A stretch of DNA of 64,000 nt from Meloidogyne chitwoodi. Its lineage: Eukaryota; Nematoda; Chromadorea; Rhabditida; Meloidogynidae. Shown here piece after piece: positions 12,275 to 37,804 of the stretch. Both the position numbers and the translations under genes were made by a program. How positions within the stretch are numbered: the first letter of the stretch is position 1; the number at the start of each line of letters is the position of its first letter. The stretch is taken from the NCBI GenBank assembly GCA_015183035.1, contig JACZZP010000001.1:1736001-1800000 (forward strand), written 5' to 3'. Under the pieces are notes generated by a model, which ran no database searches, was not told the origin of the DNA, and saw only the letters and a program-made list of their open reading frames with translations.

Positions 12275-12702
12275 TTTCCCTTAATGAATATTCAAAATAT
12301 GTTCAAAAAAATAAATAAAAAGATCGAATCTAAAAGCATAAAGAATTATTTAATCATTAAAATAGTCTTGAATCAAATTAAAATTCAGTTAAACATTGAT
12401 AAATAACTTTTGAGCATTAAATAGAGGATTAATAGTAGAATAATAAGCTTGGCAGGAGTAAATACAAAGGTATAAAATGTTCTACAGAAGAGTTTCGTAA
12501 CAAGAATATAACTTTATAAAATATGAGTGTAATGAAGCAAATTTTAATTTTTCATAATTGTTACGAATTTTAATCAAATACTTTGCATTTTAATTAATTA
12601 ACATACTAATTAGAAAATAAGAAACTAATAACTACGAAATACTAGAATATAAACTTTTCAGTATAATTTAATTATTAAATTTGTTCAGTTATTTTTCTAT
12701 AT
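12275..12702. other. spacer between two minus-strand genes (PGM and REXO1)
   Basis: 428 bases of AT-rich sequence between the end of the phosphoglucomutase gene and the start of the REXO1 gene on the same strand. I see no further gene. The spacing would allow either a separate promoter or an operon arrangement. Confidence 0.5.
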
Positions 12703-17393
<4,691 letters not shown>

Positions 17394-17803
17394 AATACAA
17401 TTAGACTAAAAAACAAAACTATTTAGATTATTTAATTGAAAAAGTAAAAAAGTCTTTTTTTTGAAAAGCGCTACCTAAATTCAATAGTATACACGGTTAG
17501 AGACCGGCCCCTAGATGTGTCAGGGAGAAATGATCAGCAGAGTGAAACGTTACAAAAGGGTAAAGAGCAGGAATGCTTATAAAAGGGTCAATGAAAGGAA
17601 AACCTCTATTATATATGAACAATTAGAGAAATTACAATATGAGAATAATTTTTTTCATAAATAAACTGGACGAGTACCTTTTAAATTATTTACCTAATTG
17701 GTTTTAGCTACATAATTGTCCAAAAATCTTGAGTGATCTTTTTCAAGTTTTAACAAAAAAATCTGGCCCAGACTTTTTTTAAATCTTTGATCTATTGTGA
17801 AAT
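17394..17803. promoter_or_regulatory. divergent intergenic region, PGM (-) and LPP (+)
   Basis: 410 bases between the two start codons must hold the promoters of both genes. It is slightly less AT-rich around 17480-17600. No specific binding site can be named. Confidence 0.4.
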
Positions 17804-19428
17804 ATGACTGTAGTTGCTGATCTGTCAGTTGGTAGAGTTATTTCTGATTTTATTGTTCTACTTTGTTTAGGTTTGTACATATTTAAAATTCTAATTAAAT
17901 TTAATTAATTTAGCCATTCCTTTATTAATTTTTGAATTATGGGGAGAGCCAAACAAACGTGGTTTTTATTGTGATGATGAGTCAATCAGATATCCATACC
18001 GAACGTCTACAGTTAGTCGTCATTTGCTTATTGTTATTGGTCTTCTCATTCCTGCTAGTCTTGTAAATTTTCTATATTTTTTGTTTTAAATATTTCATGG
18101 ATTAAAAATCTGTTTTTAACTTTTCTATTGTAAGTTTGGGTTTTTTCGGTATTTATTAAAGCTCGATTCCAAAAAATACTTTTTGTATAATAAATTTTTT
18201 ATTTAAAGATTTTTTTGACGGAGATTCTTCGTGCTATGGTATGGGAAAGGCGGTCTACCCATCAATTATGGACTTATAAATATAGGACGCATAATATTCA
18301 CAGGATGATTATTCGACTCTACGTTTTTATGGGTGATTTTTCATATTAAAATATCTGACCTTTAGATTCTGAGCCTTTTAAAACCAGTATTTCATTTAAG
18401 AGGCCAATTAAAATTACTATATTTTACTATGTTTACTTACTTTAGGATATTTTCTACTTGGTGTTTGTTTTAATCAATTGATGGTTGATATTGCAAAGGT
18501 TTTAAATTGTTTACCATGGATAATTTTTTGTTATCTATTTTAGTACACTATCGGCCGACAAAGGCCACATTTTATGGAAATTTGTCTGCCAGTTACTGAA
18601 TTGAAATTTCGAAATACGAATGGAGAAGTTAGTACGGTGTCCAAGGATTTCCGATCAAATTGTCCATCTGATGAACATAGGTTATTTGATTATTATTTTT
18701 CGAATTGTTGTTTTTTCAGCTATATCACTGACTTTAAATGTAGTGGAAAAGAAGAAGATTTGATAAAGGAAGCCCAGCTATCTTTCTATTCAGGCCATTC
18801 TGCCTTTTCATTCTATGCAGCTTGGTATACTTCGGTAAAGCTTTCTCTTTATTTTTAAAATTTATTTTTTGAGCTTTATTTGCAAGCACGTTGTTATCGG
18901 CCATTAGGTAGTCAACTTGTCCTTCCTGCTGTACAGTTCTTTCTCTTTTGCGGTGCTTCTTTTGTTGCCTATAGCAGAGTATTAAATATGGTTTATTTTA
19001 AATTCCTTTTTAGGTAAGTGATTACAAACATCATTGGTCGGATGTACTTGTTGGTATAATTATTGGTTCCGGAATTGGCATAATAAATGTATTTATGATT
19101 ATAAGATTTTTTACTTAAATAAGGTGATATATTTAGGCTTTGTTCATTGCTGAGGTTTTTCAACGCCGTGAAATACCAGAAGAATTTGTTTACAAGAAAC
19201 GACTTATTGGAAAATATGCATTCGTCAAAGGAGATGTTGAACTGGGTAATATTGTAGAGCAACGTCCAATTGACATTCGAACTTCTGAAGAGGTGAACGA
19301 AGTTTATAAGTCATTTCTGAAAAAAAGCTTTCAAATTGTTATAGGAAAAGCAACTGCCACAATCACAGCGTATTCATAATGTTCCGATTCGAGTAATTTC
19401 ACGTAATGAAGGAAATGGCTTACAATAA
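17804..19428 (+). CDS. lipid phosphate phosphatase (PAP2 / PLPP family), 10 exons
   Basis: Exons 17804-17870, 17914-18062, 18209-18332, 18446-18498, 18544-18680, 18720-18834, 18874-18978, 19014-19088, 19137-19292 and 19345-19428 give 354 residues. Family members are six-pass membrane enzymes that dephosphorylate phosphatidic acid, lysophosphatidic acid and related lipids. All three PAP2 phosphatase motifs are present: KYTIGRQRPHF (C1), FYSGHSAFSFY (C2) and SRVSDYKHHWSD (C3), with the catalytic histidines in C2 and C3. Hydrophobic segments alternate with these as expected. I placed a last intron at 19293-19344 because it leads to a cleaner charged tail. Without it the protein ends at 19379. 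The next gene on this strand starts 214 bases downstream. Confidence 0.92.
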
Positions 19429-19641
19429 GTTTATTGATGTTGATGCTGACTTATTTTAGATTATTTTCAATTTTCACATTTAATGTTTATTATAATGCTT
19501 CTTGCCCTTTTAATTTATCCCTTAATAGTAATTGCGATTTAAAAGTCAAAAAAATGTAATATATTTTTGCAAATGCTCTTGAAAGTTTAATATCTTTATT
19601 ACTACATTAAAATAATTCTAAAAATATAATCTAGTAAACAA

Positions 19642-21677
19642 ATGCGTGAAGGGATGTTGGTAATTCTTTCTTATTTTTTGGCACCAACGCGCTTTTTTAA
19701 ATGTTCCAATCGTTCAGTTTCTGCTATTTCTCCACTAAAAGTTCGGGAGGGCTATCGTTCACAGCAGGATATAAGCTTACTTAACAGGAGAATGAGGGAA
19801 GAAAAGGATTTACCTTGGTCCGAGTCATATCGCTTGTGGAATTGGTATCAACCCTCTCATAATGAAGTACAAATTGGATCCATTTTTAACGAAAGTGATT
19901 GTCAGAATTACGATAAAGGTATTTTTGGCTTTTTATATTGACTAGGATAATGGATTATTTCTTTTAAGTTTCTCAGAGAGATAGCGGGGCGCAGGATTGG
20001 TGGTCATTAGCGAGAGTTGCTCCAATTAGAGAACATTCAGGATTAGACAATGATCATTTCGTTGACAACCAGTCACGTGAAGTTATAAATCAATTCAATT
20101 TGCACGATCGGTCACGTATTTCTAAAGTAATTACAGTTTCGTAATTTAAATTTAATTGAAATTATATAGGTAATGGGAACCGGAGAATTTGATATAAGAC
20201 GGAGACATAAGCTGTTGGATCCACAACGTGAATTTGAGTTTGTTAATTTTAAACCTTAAGCTTCTAAGATATGTATTCTTAGAGAGATCTGTCTTACTCT
20301 TAACAATAATCTTTTCTATGAATATATAAGAGAGGGAAATAATTTAAAAACTATACTTGACTTGGCAGATAAAATGCGGCAGAGTAACGTTGAAAAAACT
20401 CCATTATTAAATTTAATAACTAGACTTGGATTGAAAAAGAGTCATCATTCTTTAATTCCTTCACTCTATAATGCGTATGTATTTCTTTTTTATCTTTTTA
20501 TATATTAATATTTTTAGTTTTATGAAATCTTCTGAAGTTAATTCATATTCTAATCGTGCTGAAATTCTGCTTCCGGCAATTGCGTATGCATTTCAGGTAA
20601 ATGATTTTGTCTAAAAGTTTCCCAAGTAATCCTACTAGAATAACGATTGGAATATCTACGCAATCGAAAAAAATATGGGGAAGATCCCTGATTAACGTTT
20701 GAAACATTTTTCCATCCGTCGGTTTTGTTTTATTTACATTGCAGTAACGAATAGATTTATTTCATTTGCTTTGAAATCATGTAATTATTTTTTAAATATT
20801 TTTAGTCAAATGATCCAATAAAGGATGTTCATTTATTATTCAAACGATTCCATAATTTACTAAGACAAAATAAACAGCCTGGTAACCTTTCTTATTTGAT
20901 TTTAAAGTATTTATTTTTCAGAATATGTGAACTTATTGCAATTTTTTATTCGAATAAAATTTAAATATTTTATTTATGAACTGAAACAAAAAATCGAAAA
21001 TAAACAGTTAACAATTATTTATTCTGCTTTACAAATTGAAGAAGTGGCCTCATCCCTGCGTGAATGCTTTTCTAGCCCATTAGCTGATTCAATTGATCTG
21101 GTTCTGAGGTTAAAAATTAAGATATGATCTTATTGTAAAAGTTAAGTATTTGACATGAACTTAATATACATTAATATTAACAGGTTGATTATAAAATTAC
21201 ATATCTTTTATGGAAGTAAAAATTGATAAGTTTCGATTTTCCTTTCTTTGTTCATGTCAATGATATGCTAGAAAATAATTTCTAAATTATAAAATCAAAC
21301 ATTAGATTTTTTAAAGGAATAAAATAGGAGATGATTGTTCTTTACACCTCTATCGAGCATTTCTCAAGGAACCATCAGAACTTAATTTATTCGCTGATCG
21401 AAATCATATTTTCTTTCCGTGGTTTGTTGAAGTGCTTAATGAAAATAAAGTAAAAATAAATTATGATCTAAAAATATTAATTTAGTTAAAAAAATTTCCA
21501 AATCCAGTTTGGGTGGCAGTATTAGATAAACTGATGGAAATGGATTTAAATTCAAATGACCGATCGTTGCCTCATTTTATGGTGAAGAGGTTACGCAATG
21601 AACTTGGAAATCTTTTTGATTATGCCTGTATGCATAAAAACTTTAATATCTCACAACGTGTCTGGAATTACTGGTAG
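19642..21677 (+). CDS. unrecognised protein, possibly mitochondrial helical-repeat type, 9 exons
   Basis: Exons 19642-19918, 19969-20126, 20170-20227, 20261-20474, 20518-20596, 20806-20881, 20922-21108, 21317-21449 and 21486-21677 join in frame to 457 residues. I do not recognise the family. The first 30 residues are hydrophobic or basic with Ser (MLVILSYFLAPTRFF, then NRSVSAISPLKVR), like a mitochondrial targeting peptide. A Trp-rich charged part (DLPWSESYRLWNWYQ) follows, then mostly amphipathic helical sequence. That could be a pentatricopeptide-like or other RNA-binding mitochondrial protein, but this is only an inference. The 3' end is uncertain. Coding-like sequence continues at 22058-22366, and a GT within the last codons could splice onward. 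The 33-base intron 20228-20260 is the only one that keeps the frame there. It could share an operon with the LPP gene. Confidence 0.65.
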
Positions 21678-22905
21678 TAAATTATTTCTACTTAAATGAT
21701 TGTATTAGTACATAACTTTATCCTGACAGTCCATCAGTGAACAATATTATTAGTCCTAAATTATAAAAGTTATAGAATTAAATGTATATATTTTAACAAA
21801 ATACCACCTAATTATCCAGTAGTTTCTAGTAACTGGATTAATTCCATTTCTTATATAGGCAACTTCGATAATGAATAAATTGGAATCAATATCGGGAAAC
21901 AACCCAAATCTACATAGAATATTATTCCAAATTATTAAACTTGGAACTAAATTAATTGAGAAACTTTAAATCAAATGATCTAATCGTAATTATCTAAAAA
22001 ATTATTGTTCAACTAATGATGGATTGTTTGGAAGTGCTAATTTTGAATTTATTTTTTAGCAAAATCAATGATATGTTGTATAAATGTAGTTCGTATTCAT
22101 TATTTTTATTTGCACTTTATCATTGGAGGAATGGAAGAAAAAAGGAAGCTCGAATCGTTGCGAACGTTTTGCATTCACAGATTCGTTTCATTCGAAAAGC
22201 TTCTAAAATTGAAAAATATGGCAAGTTGATTAAGTCAAAATTTAAAAAAATAAGTATACTTATATATTCAGACAATAAATTACTGGAAGAACTTAAGCAA
22301 TGGAAAAGTATTTGTGATCGCTTTTCAAAGATAAATAATTGTTACAAGGATATTATGGATAAGTAGGAATATTTAGCAATTTTGATTTTATACATAAGTA
22401 TAACTCGGAATTTATTTTTAAAATAATATTTAGAAATCTTATACTTTCAATTTTATAAAAAATTGGGATAATAACATTTAAATAAAACCTCAAGGCAATA
22501 AAAATAAATATTAAATAAAATAATTTTTTTAGTCCACAAACGAAGAAGGAAACAAAGAAAGTATGCAATAAAATTTTGAATGGTTTTGTGAATGATTTTT
22601 TAAACAAAAATAATAGAGAGTGATTTGATGTTTTATTTTAAAATAAAGTTAATTTTGTTAAAATTATTTTATTTTCACTTGAAAGTCAATTTAAAGAAGT
22701 TTTAAATTATAAAATTTTTTAATTTTTTTCACATTTTAAATTTTTCCTTTAAAATTAAAAAAAGATAACTTTTTATATTTGCCATTAATTCTTGTAAATT
22801 GATTGTTGAAATTAGATAGATGAATTTTATTATTTTAAAATAAATTACTCAAATAAGTACAATAATTTTTCAGATTGGTTAAGCCAATAATAAATGAATG
22901 CCCTT
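21678..22905. other. convergent spacer with a coding-like block
   Basis: Region between two gene 3' ends. It is mostly AT-rich. The piece 21859-21969 has an open frame (ATSIMNKLESISGN onward) after a good acceptor, and 22058-22366 is coding-like. These could be extra 3' exons of the preceding gene or remains of another gene. Confidence 0.45.
22058..22366 (+). CDS. coding-like block, perhaps a 3' exon or small gene
   Basis: Follows an intron-like ttttttag and reads about 100 residues without stop to a TAG at 22364-22366. The composition is protein-like (ALYHWRNGRKKEARIV, QIRFIRKASKIEKYGK) and more balanced than the surrounding AT-rich DNA. I could not join it in frame with certainty to the gene ending at 21677. 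No family is recognised. Confidence 0.4.
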   Translation, partial: SKINDMLYKCSSYSLFLFALYHWRNGRKKEARIVANVLHSQIRFIRKASKIEKYGKLIKSKFKKISILIYSDNKLLEELKQWKSICDRFSKINNCYKDIMDK

Positions 22906-25428
22906 CTACTTATGAGTAGGATAAACGAAATTATTGACTAAAGCTGGCGGTGCTTTCATTACTGTCTGGTATTGTTTAGTCATTTGGTTACTTCCTATTA
23001 TTTCTGACTCTGATTGCGAACTGTTTCTAGCAAAATAAATTAAACGATGAAGTTCTTTTTTCATTTCTTGTCGATAATCAGAACTTAAATTAAAAAAAAA
23101 GTAAGTTTAAAATTTAAGATTTTGACCTGCAAATATAAAGAATAGGAGCATTTAATGTTTGTGCTATTTTATTTAATTGTAATGCTATTCGAATAAGTAG
23201 ATATTGTGCTTGTTGGGATAATTGGTTATTAAGTAAAATTATAAAATTTATTATAGGAGTAGGTAACCAACAAAATAAAGAAATAGCCATTAAAACAATT
23301 AATGATTTGTAAAGACGCTGTTCTATGTTATCATTTGACAATTTTATTACTGAAAATTTTTTTAAAATTAATTTTGTAAGTCAGTCATATTTTTTATTTT
23401 TACCATTGCATTTAATTAAAAGTCCAATTAATGTATAAATAAATAAAACACCCAAATTACTAACTAAAATTATAGTACTCATTAATAAAACCATTGAAGA
23501 ATCCATAAAGTCCGTTGGCATACAATATACTTGTCTAATAAATAAATAAATATATAATTATTATTAGTGACCGGAAAAATCGAGTTGACCGGATTTCCGG
23601 ACCGGATTTTTGTTTTGTGAATAGAGCCGGACCGGATCCGGTGGGTATAATCCGGTCCGGAATGAATCCGGAGATTTTAAAATCCGGATTCCGGCTGAAA
23701 TTAGCTGAATCCCGGACGGAACGGATTTTGGTTTTTTCAGATTTTTTTTAAAAAATGTAAAAATATTGGTAAAAAACTTCATTTTTCAAAATAAGCAACA
23801 ATAAAATTTTATTAATAAGAGTAATTTAATTTTGGGATTGCTTTGTTCAAAAAAATCAAATATTCAGCATTTTCTGGTGTAAGATTGGACCCCCTATAAT
23901 CATATACATCTCTTACTACACTGAAAATTTCTTCACTTTCAACACTTGTGGAAGGCGTAGTCAAATATTTAGCCGCTAATTGAGCCAACCTTGGATGATT
24001 CTTCTGATTATTTTTCCACCAGTCGAGTGGGTCAGATCGCAGCGGGTTGAGCTCAAGTTTCGGGTTTCGGGACGGATAAATTATTATAAATTTCGGGTAT
24101 TTTAGCGCCGCAGGCAAAATTTTAAAGATTTTTTATGCTCCTGCTATCAAAAATTCACCTTTTTTTGCCATTAGTGAAATTTTTTTACATCTATTTGCAA
24201 AAATTTCCATCTTAAGCGCCGCAGGCGAAAAATTCAAATTTTTAAACCCCTGTTACCGAAAATTTCACTTTTGTGAGCCGCAGGCGATACATTTGAATTT
24301 TTTCAAATAAACAAATTTGAAATATTTTATGAAAACCATCTCTAAATAAATATCATGCATTGTTAATCGCAATTAAAATATAAAATAAATGCAATAATTT
24401 ATGTAAAAAGAGAAAAATTAATTTACTACGTAATTGCTAAATATTTATTTGCTCCACAAAACTGAATTTTTTAATTCTCTACCATCCTCTTTTACATTTT
24501 TCTTAACATTATGCTAAAAAAACAAAAAATTGAATAATCCGGAATTCGATACAAAAAACTTGCCGGATTTCGGACCGGATTTAGATTTTGTGAATAGAGC
24601 CGGACCGGCTCCGGACATCATAATCCGGTCCGGAATGAATCCGGAGATTTCGAAAAAACCCCGAATTTTGGGACCGGATCCAGAAAAATCCGGCCGGATC
24701 CGGTCCGGCGTCGGTCACTAATTATTATATATTAAAATAAATTTATATAAAATTATTAAATAAACTCATTAGAATTTTCCAGAGCAAAGTTACGCATTTC
24801 ATATGGAAGATAAAGTAAAATAATAGCCGGAAAAAAAACAAGAAAAATAATATATAATTTCTGTTTTTTACTTGACATCATTTTATAACTGAAATTAACA
24901 TTAGGGTTTACAAATATTGCTACAATATTTAAATATTTTATTTTTCAATTTAAATACCTATATATTTTAAATATATTTTTACTTACTTTATTGGAAAGAG
25001 AATACTATAAAGGCGATCAATGCTAATTAATAAAGAAATAATTGGGATCAAAGCCTGAGAATAAGGTCCGTAAAATTCAAGATAAAAACACAAAATAAGT
25101 TTTATTCTAATACGATTAAATGTCAAAATAGTAGGAAGAAAAAGAATGCTACACTGAGCAGCACATTCACATAATGCTAATATTAATAAAAGAATTCCAC
25201 AACAACCATTTCTCAATTTGCTATAAATAAATATTAAAAAAAACAAAATCCTAATTTATTATATAGAAAAAAAAGAGAAAAATAGTTTTGGTATATTTTT
25301 ATAAAAACTTACTGGCTTCTGCTTATAGTTATAACAAGAAAACTATTAGTTAATAATCCAATTGAACAAAGTATACATTGTACAATTATTGTAATTAATT
25401 CGGCAATTGTAATTGAATTATCATACAT
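22906..25428 (-). CDS. srsx-like 7TM chemoreceptor (GPCR), 6 exons
   Basis: Exons 25428-25313, 25220-24987, 24888-24766, 23534-23404, 23349-23127 and 23083-22906 give 334 residues, the usual size for a nematode serpentine receptor. Seven hydrophobic segments are visible. The first ends in [14 protein letters not shown], the second contains [16 protein letters not shown], and the third ends with the DRY-like [13 protein letters not shown]. The sixth has [15 protein letters not shown], and the seventh has [15 protein letters not shown] in the place of NPxxY. Two cysteines able to form the extracellular bridge are in [11 protein letters not shown] and VYCMPTDF. The pattern best fits the srsx group of rhodopsin-like receptors. 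A peptide or amine receptor cannot be excluded. The third intron holds a hAT remnant. Confidence 0.8.
23565..24720. mobile_element. hAT element remnant in a chemoreceptor intron
   Basis: 1156 bp with ends TAGTGACCGG and CGGTCACTA. Both ends carry subterminal arrays of ccgga and tccgg repeats that pair with each other. A perfect 8-bp duplication attattat flanks it (23557-23564 and 24721-24728). It encodes the C-terminal dimerisation part of a hAT transposase on the minus strand. The middle contains several copies of an agcgccgcaggc motif seen in the other hAT-like elements here. The insertion is 30 bases from the next exon and does not touch a splice site. Confidence 0.88.
23812..24117 (-). 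pseudogene. hAT transposase C-terminal dimerisation domain fragment
   Basis: About 100 residues with the family hallmarks: [18 protein letters not shown], then [14 protein letters not shown], then [16 protein letters not shown]. This is the hAT family C-terminal domain, normally the last part of a 600-700 residue transposase. The catalytic RNase H-like part is missing, so it is a relic and not a working gene. Confidence 0.88.
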
Positions 25429-26959
25429 TTTTAATATTTATTGTATTAAAATATATAAAAATTTTGGAAAATAATACATGTATAATTATAGTTTATTTAT
25501 TTAAAATAAATCTTTTAATTAGAGCAGCATTTAAATTGAATTTTATATAAAATATATTTAAACAATAAAAATATATATTTATTCTCTAAAATAAATTAAA
25601 TACTAATTAAATAATATTTTAAATAAAAAAAAAATAAATTTAATAAATAATATTTTTTATTTAATTATAAAGCATTTATATATTAAAACAAAAAAGAAAA
25701 GGAACATTTTTGGAAGAATTACCTTGTTTTATTTATGTATTATTTTAAATTAATAAAACAACGTCAATGAGAAAATTTATTTGGAAATTTATTAAAAAAA
25801 AATAATTTCTAAATATGAAAAAATAATAAATAATTAAAAAATTATAATATTTTGTGCAAGATATATTAATTAAGGAATAAAAATTTATTAAATATAAACA
25901 TCTGTCCAAACTATTGAAAAAACTTTAAATTAAAAAACTAAAAAATATTAATACGTATAATAAAAATAATATTAAAAAGTATTTTTTAAATATAATTTTG
26001 GATAATATTATTAAATTGTTTAGTAAATAATATTCAAAATGATCTATAATATTATTATTTTTTGCTTTAGTAAATAATATTTACGTTATTTGTATAGGCT
26101 ATTTTTTATAATAATAGCCTTGGAGATTTTTTATTTTATAGTTTGTGACATGAGTATATTTAGAAATGTTTAGCCTGTGTATATAAAGGATGTGCCGGGT
26201 TGAGCACAAATGTCGGGTCGGTTGAAAAAAGCCACTTTCGGGCAACCGAACAACCAGTGAAAGGAAAGTTCCAAAATTCCACTGGAACGAGTTCTAGTTA
26301 CGGAACTTGTTTTTGAATTTTTGAAGTTCCAGTTCTGGAACTAGTTTTCCTTCTAGTTCTGGAACCGGTTTCGGAAACTGCTCCACTTCCATGCATCAAC
26401 CAGTTCCATAGTTCCAGAAATTTGGTATTTCCATGGTTCCAGTTTTGGAATTGGAACTGTTCGATCACTGGGCACAACCCATATATAGAATTGTTTTAAA
26501 ATTATGTGTTGATTGATCTTTTGTTCGTCAGTATGGCAAACTTATTTAGATAGTATATAATTACTATTTATACTAGATGTTTGATTATTTACTTAACTTT
26601 TAATTTATAATAACTAGGTTTTAAATTATTATAATAAAAAATGCCAATTTAAATAATAATAAATCACACCCTTATCTTTTATTTAAAAAAAATGAAATAA
26701 AAATAATTATATTAAAAATTAATTTGTTCATAAATAGCATTTAAAAAAATATTAAATTTAAATTAAATTTAAATAGTTATTTCTAAAGAAAGGAATTAAA
26801 AAAAGGCAAATTATTCTAAATCTTTTTTTAGCATGCCAGATAAAAAGTAAATGTACTCAAAAAAGTTGGTATAAAAACCTAATGGCTTTTTCTCATAAAA
26901 AGCTGTTATTTTCTTTTAACTATTCAAATACTTAATTGACGTTCGTTGTTTATTTCAAA
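25429..26959. other. divergent intergenic region, chemoreceptor (-) and YOP-1-like (+)
   Basis: About 1.5 kb of A/T-rich DNA with no gene. It contains a small hAT-like MITE near its middle. The promoters of both flanking genes should lie here. Confidence 0.55.
26255..26470. mobile_element. 216-bp hAT-like MITE rich in GGAAC/GTTCC
   Basis: Starts CAGTGAAAGGAAAGTTCC and ends GGAACTGTTCGATCACTG. It is filled with alternating gttcc and ggaac units. It is related to the 1.1-kb element at 49756-50858, whose ends are CAGTGATCGGCAAGTTCC. Flanks cgaacaac and ggcacaac match at 6 of 8 positions. It appears nested in another repeat with gggttgagcacaa and gcacaaccc arms. Confidence 0.7.
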
Positions 26960-27765
26960 ATGTCTTCTGGTTCTGCTGGTATTAGCACTGCTAACGACAA
27001 CTTGTATGATGATCCAGCTCAATTGGACACTTTAGACACGCGTCAAGCTTTGGTAAAAAATTATTTAAAATAATATTAATAAATATTATTTAAATTATTT
27101 TATATTTAATAGGAGAAAGGACATAAGAGCTTCATGGATTTTCTCTACAAAGGTGACTACCCCCTATTTCAGGAATTGCTGATAGAACTTGAAAAGAACA
27201 CAGGGATTAAGCGCCATCAGGTAATATTATTTTAAAAAATTCATTAATTATAATATTTAGTTTGCTTATGGACTTTTTGCAATTTTTCCGTTGTATCTTC
27301 TTGTTGGTCGGTATGCTGGTCTTGTTTGCAACTTCATCACGTTTGTCTATCCGGCATTCGCAACTCTTGGAGCGGTCAGAAGTACTTCTCAAGTGAAAAG
27401 AGATGGTAAAAAAATTAATATTGAAATAACTATTTTTTATTTAAGATGACATTCAATGGTTGGTCTATTGGACAGTCTTCGGGATATTGTCAATTGTCGA
27501 TCATGTGCCGTTTCACTTGTCTGATGATGTTCAGTTCTATTGGCTGTTCAAGGCGGTTGGGTTGTTCTACCTGTCACTTCCAGAGGTCAAGGTTGCTGCA
27601 AAGTTGTTCTTGTATCGGGTAATAATTACATAGAAAATAAATTTAAAAATATTTTTTTTAAAGGTTGAGCCATTGGTTGTAAAAGTAGAACGATTACTTG
27701 AGCGACCAAAGAAGGAGGTCGTCAAGGAGGTTGTCAACAAAGGAGGAAAGAGTAAGAATAAATAA
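26960..27765 (+). CDS. yop-1: REEP5/YOP-1-type ER membrane-shaping protein (TB2/DP1/HVA22), 5 exons
   Basis: Exons 26960-27052, 27113-27220, 27261-27405, 27446-27618 and 27664-27765 give 206 residues, typical for REEP5/6. These proteins insert hairpins into the ER membrane and help form tubules. Visible are the N-terminal amphipathic part (FLYKGDYPLFQELLIELE, KNTGIKRHQFAYGL), and the first hairpin (AIFPLYLLVGRYAGLVC, then NFITFVYPAFATLGAV). The family signature DDIQWLVYWTVFGILSIVD follows, then a second hydrophobic pair (WLFKAVGLFYLSLPEV). The tail is lysine-rich. The coding sequence is less AT-rich than most neighbours, which suggests high expression. Assignment to the YOP-1 branch rather than REEP1-4 rests on length and tail. 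Confidence 0.9.
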
Positions 27766-28937
27766 ATTCAGAAAATATAGTCTTTCCATAAAATATCATT
27801 GTTGTTCACTCGTATAAATAATAATAAGTATTTTATTGTAACCAATAATTAGTTTTGCAAACATGTTTTTATTAAACAAGGCCCTAAATTCAGTAAACTA
27901 TCTAAACTTTTATATACTTAATCGAAGTTTAGATACAGCAAAAATATGTTTGAAAATAAATCACGCTTCTTAATGTACATATATATGTAAATCTATAATA
28001 CTATTTTTTCTTACGATAAATTGTTGAAATATTTTGAAAAGCTTTGAAAATTTTTATTTAAAATAAACTTAGGTATTTATTAAGTTTATTATGGACAAAT
28101 TCTGCTTAATAATTGATTTAATTAATTAATTAGAGTCATACTCATATTAAGTTGATAAGTTTTGATAAAGAAAGTAAATATTTTAAAATAAAAAATATTT
28201 TTCTGCCAAAAATAAATCAAAATTTTTAAAATCACAATTTTGTTGTTATTGATTAAATTATTCAAAATTAAAAAATACTACTAAATATTTATCAATTGAT
28301 TAATATATTTTAATATAAAAACAACAAAAAGGAAGTTTAAAAAAGATTAAACTAATTCAACAAATTTAAATATTAGAAATAATAATTGAGAACAAAATAA
28401 AAGTAAAATAAATTGAGCAGAAAATAATATTATTGTAAATTGCTTAAACAAATTGGCTTATTATTTTTTCAAAAAATTGTAAAAATTATTCATAAGCAAT
28501 TTCACATTCGAAAGAAAAATTGAAAAAAAAATATAAAATTGTGCTATATTCTTGAGTGGCAGTGCATCTACATAGGAAATAAAAAAATAAAAAATGTGTT
28601 TATTTACTACAATACAGTATTTGTTTGATTAATTACCTCATCCAATAGAGTTAGAATACTCATGTCAGAGTAATTAATCGAGCAAATACGTAAGTGTAAA
28701 ATAGCTCTATTTGATATTTAAATTTTATTAAATAACATATAAAAAAATTTTTGAAAAGAAAACTAATTAATATTATTTATTTTTTAAAGTATATTTCTAT
28801 TTATTTAAAATTATTCTTTAAATAAATTTTTTATCAAAAAATACACTTTAAAAAATATAAAAAAAGGTAAAAAATTAAAGTAAACAAAAAATATAAAATT
28901 TTTATGTTATATATATATAATAATAATTTTTTTCTCA
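27766..28937. other. convergent AT-rich spacer, no gene seen
   Basis: 1.2 kb between the 3' ends of the YOP-1-like and collagen genes. Stops occur in every frame and no RNA gene or bounded repeat was recognised. Confidence 0.55.
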
Positions 28938-37804
<8,867 letters not shown>

